Shown: positions 37,396 to 47,068 of the stretch, piece by piece | Layout of the letters: each line of letters opens with the position of its first letter | Numbering within the stretch: position 1 is the stretch's first letter | Assembly (NCBI GenBank): GCA_947561715.1 | Contig: OX387205.1 | Span: forward strand, 3,229,001 to 3,293,000 | Reading direction: 5' to 3' | DNA from: Ascidia mentula | Lineage: Eukaryota; Chordata; Ascidiacea; Phlebobranchia; Ascidiidae | DNA: 64,000 nucleotides | The notes under the pieces: model-generated | Told to the model about the DNA's origin: nothing | Database searches by the model: none | What the model saw: the letters and a program-made list of their open reading frames with translations, nothing else | Position numbers and translations under genes: made by a program

Positions 37396-37445
37396 CGCAA
37401 CTAAAAAGGACATAATAGGTCGAAACAGCGGCCATCCTTATGCAA
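37396..37445 (+). repeat. Decayed hammerhead-like repeat
   Basis: It keeps the GGTCGAAACAG.GGCCATC half of the intact ribozyme family, but the CTGATGA core and the 5' arm of helix II are lost. Confidence 0.5.
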
Positions 37446-38526
37446 CTCAAATCAACATCAAGATCCGATTGTTGCACTTGTGCACCCTGTTTAATGCAAA
37501 ACTATACCAAACCAGTTTTACAATGATTTCCACTCCAACACATAAGGCTTGCTGCCAGCACTCACACGACTAAAGTGCCTTCTATAACGTCACGCAACAA
37601 TATTCTCGCTTTCGCACGATTTCGTTCGCAACTGTTTAAACGCATTTTTGATCAGCTGTATCTCAGAAACCAGTCGCCGTATCAAGCTACTTTTTTCGGC
37701 AAAATGTTTTAAAGTTATGACCACCTATTAGTTTAATTATTGATAAGTTCTGTTTTTTCGTGCCTTGCATCCTGAGTCCGTGGTCGTGGCGTGCCATGGT
37801 AGGACTCTTGTTGATTAAAAGTATACTTCATCGTACCATATAAGTAGCGCGCCGTACGTTGTCATTTTGTAATTACTGGCATTACATATTTTTGATGTGC
37901 TAGAGGTAAGTGCCTGGGATATTCAAAAATATTTCAGGCCTTAGACCAAATTTTTTCGCTCTGCTTACGATCTGGTTGAAACGAAGTTTTTACGACGTTT
38001 GGTGGTATTTCCACAGTTTTACGCGGCAACAAACAAGTCAATTTCGTGTCGTCGTGGTGTGAGATTAATGTGTTGCAGCTTGCGTTACATATTGTTAAGC
38101 TTTGATAGCTGAGGCTAATCGCGCACGCGGTTCACCATCAATTTAATGTCATGGTTGTGCAGCGTTTCGTTGTGGGTCTATCTGGTGAATTGTTTCCTAT
38201 TGCCTTCACGATGACATCACGCTAGAGGCGACGAGATCAACAAACAATTGTGTGTCGATCAGTTGTTAATTGTATCCGCTGGCGAAAATTCTGCATGCCT
38301 CGTTTTGAGAGTTCACTCGTTGGTTGAAAGGCACATACATACAAAAAATTTGGTACATCGTGCGTTCTTATTTCCCCTCGCTTTACCTGTCAAAGATATG
38401 CAATGCACTCGTATGATGCTTTTGCTTTTGGATGCACAGCCGCAAAATATTTATCCTGTGTATTATTCGCTTGTAACATATTGTCACCACTTGCGTGTTT
38501 TTTCAATTGTTGCGCCATTTGAAGAA

Positions 38527-39250
38527 AATGCGACATGTCACTAACATCAAAATGCTACATGTCACTAACATCAAAATGTTACATGTGACTAACATCAAAA
38601 TGCTACATGTCACTAACATCAAAATGCTACATTTCACTAACATCAAAATGCTACATGTCACTAACATCAAAATGTTACATGTGACTAACATCAAAATGCT
38701 ACATGCCACTAACATCAAAATGCTACATGTCACTAACATCAAAATGCTACATGTCACTAACATTAAAGTGCTACATGTCACTAACACGAAAGTGCTGCAT
38801 GTCACTAACATCAAAATGCTACATGTCACTAACATCAAAGTGCTACATGTGACTAACATCAAAATTCTGCATGTCACTAACATCAAAATGCTACATGTCA
38901 CCAACATCAAAATGCTACATGTCACTAACATAAAAATGCTTTATGCCACAAACATCAGAATGCTACATGTCACTAACATCAAAGTGCTACATGCCACTAA
39001 CATCAAAATGCTACATGCCACTAACATCAAAATGCTGCATGTCACTAACATCAAAATGCTACGTGTCACTAACATCAAAGTGCTACATGTGACTAACATC
39101 AAAATGCTACATGTCACTAACTGAAAAATGCTTCATGCCACAAACATCAGAATGTTTCATGTCACTAACATCAAAATGCTACATGCCACTAACATCAAAA
39201 TGCTACCTGCCACTAACATCAAAGTGCTACATGTCACTAACATCAAAATG
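38527..39250. repeat. 24-bp minisatellite, about 30 units
   Basis: The unit is about CATGTCACTAACATCAAAATGCTA, repeated about 30 times with scattered changes. Because 24 is a multiple of three the array is open in more than one frame, giving apparent proteins of MLHVTNIK repeats (plus) and MLVTCSIL repeats (minus). No start context, signal or domain supports translation. Confidence 0.95.
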
Positions 39251-39764
39251 CAACAGCAGAATCCGTGTTACAGTTTCATTACCATGCATTGCGGAAGATA
39301 TGCCTTGCGTTTTTTTATTTTCATTTTTTTTTCTTTTTTTTCCTAAACCACGAAACGCTTGATGTAATAGCGATGATCATTTTGAATTCATTTTCAAAAT
39401 TATTTCATGTCAATATATGTTACCATTGAAGACATATAGGCCAGCACCAATTCAAATGCATTGGAATTAATCTTAATAGTTTACCGAATTTCACTTTTTG
39501 TTGGTGTTGTTGAAGGTCAGAACCATGCGTTTTTATCATGCGAAAAAACGACATGTTCCTAATGACTTGCGGTTGGCTACGCTTAAAATGTGTAGACCTA
39601 TGTAGCGCAACAATTATTTTGAACAACGAAACAATAGTTCAGCAACAAAAGGACTGAAATGAAAGGTTGAAGCGGCAAAATTGATTATAGTTTCCAGTCG
39701 GTAAAGTTTATGCTAGGATGATATGATGCCGAAATATAAACCTTTGTTCAAGCAAAACTGTTGT
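39251..39764. repeat. Duplicated segment with empty MITE site
   Basis: This is homologous to about 32530-33420. At 39529-39536 the sequence has a single copy of the 8-bp target found duplicated around the MITE in the other segment. A poly-T/C tract lies at about 39310-39345. No coding sequence is supported. Confidence 0.7.
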
Positions 39765-39935
39765 CATGTACACATCAAGACAACGCTGTACATAAACACA
39801 ATAGGCAACGTCTCTGTCTTTGTAATCTTGTTTATGAGGAAAACATAGTAGGTGACAGAAGTGGTGTAGCGATTTAAAAGCTACAAAATTGTGTGCGTCT
39901 TTATCTTCATGTGCTTTCCTTTGCTATAGATCCCA
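39765..39935 (-). pseudogene. Relic of LRRC8-like pore gene (middle)
   Basis: On the minus strand this matches the cytoplasmic loop and start of TM3 of the gene at 31048-32232 (HMKIK, LLNRYT, YYVFLINK against NMKIK, LLDRHT, YVVLTYKI) with an in-frame stop. It then jumps to sequence like the 5' flank of that gene (about 32334). It is a short decayed piece. Confidence 0.7.
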
Positions 39936-40568
39936 TCGGTGGTCCTGCGTAGTTCTAAGTGTACTTTTATGTGCGTTTGTGTTCGGTTATAACTGGCTTA
40001 CTCGCCGAACGTGTTAAAAAATATGAAACAAACTATTACTGTGCTTATTGATAGACATAATATGTTGAAAACTATACTTGCGATTGTCATGTTAGATAAC
40101 TTAACTACAGGATATAATATTTAATTGAATTGAATTTGCAGCTTGCGGAGCTGTAGCAGCTTGGAGGAATAGTACCCCTGCCTGGCGATTGATGTCTATA
40201 CGTGAATGGCCCTAACAACACTTATGTCCGCTGCAAACCGTACTCATAGTGGAAATAACACAAGGTATATTAATCAAACTAAAGAGCAAAAATCCACAAC
40301 TGAGGGGGTACGCACCTTCCAATAATTGTATAATATTTCTATTTCTTGTACATAGGCTTAATTCTTTGGCGCACAACTACAAAATCAAGTTGTCCAACCT
40401 AGTAAGTTGTAATATGAAGTTGTTTTTATGCCTTAAGTTTTTTGTCGTTTGTGTTAGTATGCAAAATGATCACAACAACACTAACGTTTCATAAAATAAC
40501 GATGAAAAGTATTTGATTCAAAACAATACATGTTGGTGTGGAAGCAATATAGAACCAGCTTAATGCAG

Positions 40569-41387
40569 TTAAGTAATCACAAGCCTGCTTTCCTCATCAT
40601 CGTGAAAAATATTCCTATTTTCTTCTGGATCTGGTACTTTGCAGTTGAACGCTTCGCCAGAATGTTTGTGCATCTTGTCCAACATGCCAGCAGGTGGCGT
40701 GTTTTTCAATTGATTATAAATAATAATGAATAAAACCAATCGAAGAATTGAAACAACTACATTGATTACAATTTTCAGCTGACAAAGTCCCAGTTCGGAT
40801 ATGCAGCTAAACCTGAAACTATTATGCACGCAAACAATATTGCTTTCGATGTAGTAATATTTCATGAAGATTATTGCAGACGCTATGCATTGAATAAAAG
40901 CCAATATGAGTGCATAATAGTTGCGTTTCAAGTAATTCTCCTCAAAGGCCGTAAAACCACCAATTTCCCGTTTCAGCTCCTCTTTTTTTTCCTTTGCTAT
41001 ATTTTGTTTTTCTGAAATATTCTGAAATATGCGAATATCCTTGACGACTGATGGTGCGAATTCCCACCAGTTGTCACAAATCAACATTAGTCCTGCGCAG
41101 AACATTTCCAACCACCCAATGTTTCGTAACAGCCAGAAATTTTCTTCCGTCAAAAAACATTCCATGCTAACATAGCCATAAAATGACGTTCCAGTGGCTT
41201 TGCTATGGTAGTCATCCGCCATATTTTCATTAATACATTGAACAGGGCACGAGCTTGACTTGTACAGCATGAACAACGCCGAAGCAATGTACAATGAGCT
41301 TACTATCGTACGAATCTGTTCCCACCAAGGCTTTATATTATGTTTAGCCAGCAAATCATATTCTTTGTTTAATGCACCCAATTCCAT
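40569..41387 (-). CDS. LRRC8-like pore-domain protein without LRRs (272 aa)
   Basis: An intronless ORF. NIKPWWEQI at residues 17-25 matches LRRC8 KPWW. The first-loop Cys51 is at the same position as in both relatives, with a second at Cys77. The second-loop cysteines are 186 and 195. TM1 is about 28-44, TM2 about 86-104, TM3 about 158-178 and TM4 about 205-224. The cytoplasmic loop is short (about 50 residues) and Lys/Glu-rich. After TM4, GMLDKMHKHSGEA aligns with LVDTLFEHAGKA of the gene at 43124, and the chain ends 30 residues later. It is a minimal four-pass pore-type protein. A larger start is unlikely because the KPWW spacing to Met1 equals that of its relatives. Confidence 0.68.
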   Translation of the reverse strand: MELGALNKEYDLLAKHNIKPWWEQIRTIVSSLYIASALFMLYKSSSCPVQCINENMADDYHSKATGTSFYGYVSMECFLTEENFWLLRNIGWLEMFCAGLMLICDNWWEFAPSVVKDIRIFQNISEKQNIAKEKKEELKREIGGFTAFEENYLKRNYYALILAFIQCIASAIIFMKYYYIESNIVCVHNSFRFSCISELGLCQLKIVINVVVSILRLVLFIIIYNQLKNTPPAGMLDKMHKHSGEAFNCKVPDPEENRNIFHDDEESRLVIT

Positions 41388-43123
41388 CGTCAGTTGTTTG
41401 TCTTTTCAGCTTCCAACACTAATACCGAGATTTGTTACTGAGTATATTCTTCACTTGGTGAAACTGCTTGTGAAATTTTGATATGAGAAAACAAATGGCT
41501 TCCTTCATTGAGTCTTTGTGCAACACGTATTCAATCCGGTGATATTCAATCCTTGCAAACTGTTGGTCCCAACAAAGCATAAACCAGTCTTCATCAATGC
41601 CTGACCGTTGTTTCCATACAGATGTCTCCCGACTGGGTTGGCCCTACCTTGTATAGAAACAGGTGTATCTTGTTACTTGTCTGTGTCAACACACCTGTAT
41701 GGAACAATGCTCTTTCGATGTATAGTATTATCATCAGAAACTGTATCAGTTGCAAATGATATTTCACATTGAATCAGAGAGAAATAACGCTTTCAAACGT
41801 ACACTCAGCAAGGTTACCTCTGAAACCTTTCCCAGAGTATGGTGCTTAATAAAATCAACCTTCTGATATTTCTAAGCATCACATTGATTGCTTGTTACTG
41901 TTCAATTCTCAGTGATTTCCTCTGTCGCATGTCCGTGTTATTTTCAAGAGATTCACTCGCCTGTGTGTTCAAACAGATGATCCACCAAGGGGCAATCGTT
42001 CCATAGGATCGAAATAATTTGAATGAAACAAGAACATTCTGGTCTATGTCATGTTTGAAATCATGTATTGACTTCCGTTGTCGCTGCAAAGGAGTATTTA
42101 CCAACGTAAAGTCAAAATATTCTCCTTTATAACGATTAATACCAAGTGGTAAACAGTTGTGCATCATCAGTGGTGAAAGTAAAAGAAATTGTTACTGGAA
42201 CGGTCATTGTGTTTTCGTATACTTAGTTGACTCTAAATAATTGAACCAATTAACTAAATTTAAGTTTCTTATTACTACTTGGGACACAACAGTTGTCAAA
42301 TTCTAACCAAAAAGTTGTACCGACAAAAATTATTTTACTTTTTCAAGTAGTGTCTCTGGGTTGCGTGTTTTTTAACGTAGTCATCGCTCATTTGCGCCTC
42401 ATAATGATTATCTATTCGTATGTGGACAACAGCATGTGTGCGTGGCAATTCAATCGTGTCGCTGGGTCAAAATTTCCGACATTAGTTTTTGTAAATAAGT
42501 ACATTTGCAATGTTGGTTTGAATCAAGTTCTGAACAAGCTTAGAAAAATTCTTACAAATCTGCCTCAATCGCAGTCCCTTCGAAGCCAAGGAAAACAAGA
42601 TTAACGGAATTTTTATCGCATTCGGCATCCCAATTTTTGTGTACAAATTTTTTTATTGCTGTTATCTCTCTTCACATTCTTTGCACCACTCACGATTTGA
42701 AGCCTGGTCGGTTTGCAAGTGAAGCGTGAACGGTGAGAGAGCGACACCTAGCAGATGGAATTTATAGAGTCTGTTTGGTTTCGACTCCGCAAATAGTTTA
42801 AGTTTCGATCACACTGTACAGCATTTGACTCAAAGATTCATTTTCACAAACGACGTTATAATAAAACAACGCGGACGGTGTGATGCGTTGATTAGTTAGC
42901 GATACATTTCAATTCTTGTTATGCATGATCAATATCTTGAAAATGCAACTATACACCGCACGACGTTGTAAATTAATAAATTAAATTAAATTAATAATTA
43001 CTTGCGTATTTGCAAAATTTAAAAACTACAATCTGATTAATAGTCCGAGTGTGTGCGTAAATTTTGTACAACGTTATGTTAATGAGTAAACAATTCAAGC
43101 AATACAAGCAGATTTCGTGGCGT
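41388..43123. other. Between pore genes: duplicated DNA
   Basis: The right part (about 42240-43123) is the second copy of the segment at 33395-34391, and a decayed pore-gene tail lies at 41935-42040. No intact gene is seen. Confidence 0.6.
41935..42040 (-). pseudogene. Relic of LRRC8-like pore gene (3' end)
   Basis: One minus-strand frame reads ILWNDCPLVDHLFEHTGE then stop, matching the post-TM4 segment of the gene at 43124-43948. The rest of the gene is not recognisable. Confidence 0.65.
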
Positions 43124-43948
43124 TTACACCGGAGCCAGAGGGCCTGCAGCTGATGAAATTTCCAACAGTCCTTCCGTTAAAATTCCGTTTTTCTTTCCTT
43201 TTCCTGAAGAAGCCTTGCCTGCATGTTCAAACAAAGTGTCCACCAAGGTGCAATCGTCTTTCGGGCGTGAAATTAACAACCAGATCAAAATGGCTGAGAA
43301 ACAAACCGAGTGAAACAAGGCAATCCCGGCATGCAGTGCCATAATAGGCATTAGATGTTGCCATCCATTGGCACTGCAGACGTACTCAACCTTCAACACA
43401 GTGCAGTCAAAAGTGGTCTCCATCTTAATGAAAGATGTTAAGTAGTGGACAAGGAATATCGCGTATACCAAAGCAACTAAAAGTGAGGCAACATTACGGA
43501 TTATGTAATGCTTTGTTAGATATGACGGCGTATGTCCAAGTCTTGCCATAATACTCGAAAGGTATTCAGGCTTCTTTTCCGCATCGTTTCTCTGTTTGTA
43601 ATACCTAATTACAGCAGCTACAGGTGGTGCAATTTCCCAATAGTTGTGAACAATCAAAACTAAACAACTCGCAACGACGCCAATCCACCAGAAGTTCTGC
43701 AACCACCATATCGCCCCGTTGTACTGGCACTGCTGGTTTACAAACGCTACCTGAGTGATTGAAAGCGCAGTATCGTTGCTCTGTAAATTGGAGGAACAGT
43801 GCACATCTATTGCTGTGGTCTTATAAATCCAATAGAGAGATGAAACAGCAAGCAAATCGTTGGATATCGTACGACACTTTTCCCACCAAGGCTTCATGCT
43901 GTTTTGGCAGAGTATATCAGATATTCCAAGGACTTTTTTGAACGCCAT
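43124..43948 (-). CDS. LRRC8-like pore-domain protein without LRRs (274 aa)
   Basis: An intronless ORF. SMKPWWEKC (residues 17-25) precedes TM1 (about 30-48). Loop 1 has Cys51 and Cys74, TM2 is about 84-104 ending in YWEIAP, the cytoplasmic loop is about 45 residues, TM3 is about 150-172, loop 2 has Cys182 and Cys191, and TM4 is about 198-227. The tail carries DDCTLVDTLFEHAGKA and ends in a low-complexity stretch. It has the fold of the LRRC8/pannexin-like N-terminal domain and no leucine-rich repeats. Its 3' end and downstream flank were copied to 33395-34391. The function as a channel subunit is inferred. Confidence 0.7.
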   Translation of the reverse strand: MAFKKVLGISDILCQNSMKPWWEKCRTISNDLLAVSSLYWIYKTTAIDVHCSSNLQSNDTALSITQVAFVNQQCQYNGAIWWLQNFWWIGVVASCLVLIVHNYWEIAPPVAAVIRYYKQRNDAEKKPEYLSSIMARLGHTPSYLTKHYIIRNVASLLVALVYAIFLVHYLTSFIKMETTFDCTVLKVEYVCSANGWQHLMPIMALHAGIALFHSVCFSAILIWLLISRPKDDCTLVDTLFEHAGKASSGKGKKNGILTEGLLEISSAAGPLAPV

Positions 43949-45342
43949 GTTGTTATATTATACTGCAAACCGTTTTTGCAATGTTTGTTTCTACGAAAAT
44001 TTCGTATTGCAGTCTGTGAGACAAAGCTTTAAAGATAAGGCAAATAGGCAACTACGAACGAAAAGCATAGAAGTATCGTCTATACAACAGAGCAAAGCAG
44101 TTTAGCTTCACCTACGACACATAAATTTATCGGTAGACGTTTATCAAAGATGATGTTGCACAATTGTACACCTTTCTATGATACATTTTGTGGAAACTGC
44201 TCCACTCCTACACTTCGTCTTTGACTGCAACCAATCTATTTGGCGTGTTGTGCGACAGAGCCAACTTGTCTCATGAGCATTGGTATGCGAGGAACGCAGT
44301 TGTTTTCGCCTTTTTCTTGGACTTAAGTTTCGATTCAGATCAAGAATTGGCGGACCGAAAATAAGTCCGTGCAACCGTTTGCTACTAAAATAACTACCGT
44401 TTAGTACCGATGTAATGTTTGTATTGCCTTTGCATTATTGTAAATGCGCTCCATTCATAAATATTTTACTAACTCCTTATTGTATCTGTATTCACATCTA
44501 TAAATAAAAATACGTGTTTATGTTTAGCAATTTAACAACCTACGGAATGTGTACAGGATGCTTGTGATGAGTAATTTTACGTGTGAATGGGTTTATTTCA
44601 AGTAAACGTCTGTGTTTCAACTTTTATTCAATATGAAATTACTATTTTCTGCCTTGCCGGTATCGTTTACTGGCTACAAATCTCTTCAGTCTTTCTTTTT
44701 CTTTGTATGCAGGCCTAAAGGCTTGAGCGATCACCCAAACGCCCGCTCTAACTCAAATTACCAATATGCGATTGAATTATTTCCGGGCTGTAGTTGCAGC
44801 GTCATACACGTTAATTGCGTTTTTTATCACAAGCAATGTTTCAAAATCCTCTGGTTTGCTGCTGTTTTTTTTCAAAAGTGTTTTCAAAAATGGTAATGCG
44901 AGCACAATATTGCGATTTTGCTAAATTAAAACTGACTGTTGTGCCTTATCGACAATTTTTTTCACAAAAAATATACCAAGCATACAGTGTTGCATTATTT
45001 TCGCATATTATCCCAAATCAACAGTGCTAATCATGTGCTTTAAATTAAAAAGAGTTCAAAGTGCAGCTGCCCAAAGGCGCAATCACACAAAATTACACGA
45101 AAAGGACTACATTTAGAATATCTGGATATATAATACATGTATAGTAAAACCATTTTCGAAAAATGAGCCTGTCCAGAGAATGTTATTACCAAAACAATAA
45201 AATGAAAACGAAAACAAGTGATTAAAATTCAGGAAAAAGTTCTAGTAGTTGTTTAAAGTGAACCATACTACTTATTAGTTCATCGAAAAGTTTTTTTATG
45301 ATTTTAGATTTTCATAATCTTCTTGCACCCCCTTAAATTTCC
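43949..45342. other. Intergenic, no gene seen
   Basis: Only short ORFs without recognisable homology (for example 44144-44374 minus and 44612-44896 plus). Left of the Reeler cluster, this includes the 3' flank of the first Reeler gene. Confidence 0.4.
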
Positions 45343-47068
45343 TTAGTGTGCTCCATGCCAAATCCCAACAAACACTGTTGCAAGCATGAGAATGAAGCAA
45401 CTTTCAATACTGCTCGCTCCACCGGTGGTTGTCATTTTCATAGTACTTCCTCCCGCCTGTCCTCCCATAGTGGGCTTCTTGGTTGTCACGGCGTTGCTAT
45501 TTGACGTCATAGATCCGCTGTTGCTAGACGCAGTCGGTACAATTATTGTTAAACTTGCTGGGGTGGTGTGTATATTTACAGCAACTTGAGGTGTGACACT
45601 TAATACAAAAGATAAATAACGCTAGAGTTTAACCTATGGAATGTACGTACAATAGTAGTGTCTCCGTTTTTATACTTCATCGGTTAAGTATAAATTTATA
45701 CAAATGCAAAATTACCTCGAAAGATTTTACAGTGAAAAATAGCTTTAGTGCATTAGGTCGAAACAGTGGCCTTGTCTACATGCTCACTAGCAACATACAC
45801 CATTGGTCCCATTACTTATACTAAATATACGTTCTTCATATACTTACGGGTTAACCTGTGCGGAAACTGTGACGTCAAATTTGGGTCTAAGTTTCACATA
45901 AAACGTCTTCTTCACTTGGACGATCGTCATGCTGTAAATAAACACAATATCAATTTACATTGTGGCCTTATGGCAGCGAGACATGTTTTCAGCCAACAAA
46001 GTAATTTTAATTTAATTCATTGTCTTCTCGCTATCATCCGCATAAAGCACTATACGGAAGTGCACAATAAAATGTAATATATCGGACTTTGACGAGGGAC
46101 AGGTTAAAAACATACCTGGTTATACAAAACCGACACTATAGCTGTGGTGGTATTGCAAAAAAGTATCAATCATTTCCATTATATTCATTTTTTTTCAAGT
46201 CAACTACTGAAAAAGGTTACCGTCATGCTGTTACTGATTCTGAACGACAATAACAGTAAAGAAAGCATATTCTCTTACTATATGGTGTATGCAGTAGCTG
46301 CGGCGGGACTTGGTGCGGTCCAAGTAAATGTTTGCGGCAAATTCTTGTCATTGTTATTGTTGTGTGTTAGAGCCGGTTGAGTAGAACAACGCAGAATTTT
46401 ATGTTGACTGTCAACGCCCCAGATCCCAGCGGGAATTATGCTTCCAGCTGCCCTTGCTTCAAGTAGAATTCCCCGATATTTTACTGTCGGCGATGTCGCA
46501 TTGACAGTTACTGCAACATATGTTGGAGATATTAGTTTTTATTTCCTTAGTAACGTTGTTGAAATTAAAAACCTTTTGACTCCAACACACAATAGAACCA
46601 AACGAAATCCTAAAATGACTCACATTTATCAAGCATGCCACATGAATACATTAGGTAACCAAATACGGTTATACACAAATATTTTCGGCTGCTGTACTGT
46701 ACTGTTGTAAGCATAATGTAAAAAACAATTGCTACTGTTTTGAGAAAACCTTTAGCGGGGCATTTCAACAAATACTAGGTTCAGTTCAAGACAAAATTGT
46801 CAACCAGTCATAAATTTTAACCATTTTTCTGGTTAACATAGTTTCGCTGTTCAGTGTAATAATCATTGCACGTCGCTATACCTATCACATTGGTCCCGGA
46901 CGCTACATTCTGTTTGTCAACACTAATCATGTAAGGACTCTGGGCGTTTTGTTGAGGCCTAGTTCCATGACTGGGTGTCATATTTTCGCAGGCGTCGACA
47001 GGTGCACCATCGGGTCGGCAAGCTACCGTGGCGATTTGGAACACAACCAAAAACAACGTATAATACAT
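45343..47068 (-). CDS. Reeler-domain protein with GPI-type tail, gene 1
   Basis: Four exons, 47068-46882, 46510-46279, 45931-45848 and 45598-45343, with junction phases 1, 2 and 2, give 252 residues. A signal peptide (VVFQIATVACRPDGA) leads into a Reeler domain: PDGAPVDAC, VTVNATSPTVKYRGILLEAR, HKILRCSTQPALTH and LPQTFTWTAP, then a third exon with TIVQVKKTFYVKLRP. The last exon is Ser/Thr-rich and ends in GGASSIESC followed by a hydrophobic stretch to the stop, typical of a GPI-anchor signal. Reeler domains occur in reelin, ferric-reductase relatives and invertebrate defence proteins. Cell-surface attachment is inferred. The exon layout is the same in the other four family members in this window. 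Confidence 0.9.
45748..45785 (+). repeat. Decayed hammerhead-like repeat
   Basis: It keeps AGGTCGAAACAGTGGCC and TTGTCTACA of the ribozyme family, but the CTGATGA core is missing. It lies in the intron between exons 3 and 4 of Reeler gene 1, antisense to the gene. Confidence 0.5.

Larger units (their letters stand above)
34392..38228. other. Repeat-rich region without a gene
   Basis: No coding sequence is supported. It holds a perfect 13-bp hairpin at 34571-34606 (GTATTCAGGGTCA and its complement), the inverted MITE at 36010-36446, a decayed hammerhead-like repeat at about 37396-37445, and several copies of a TTTTAATGACATCACGCTAG-like motif starting near 34746, 34990, 35488 and 38212. Confidence 0.6.

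Noticed and set aside
38495-39124. A 209-codon ORF of MLHVTNIK repeats
   Set aside because: It is the minisatellite read in frame. The opposite strand is equally open, and there is no signal, domain or splice context.
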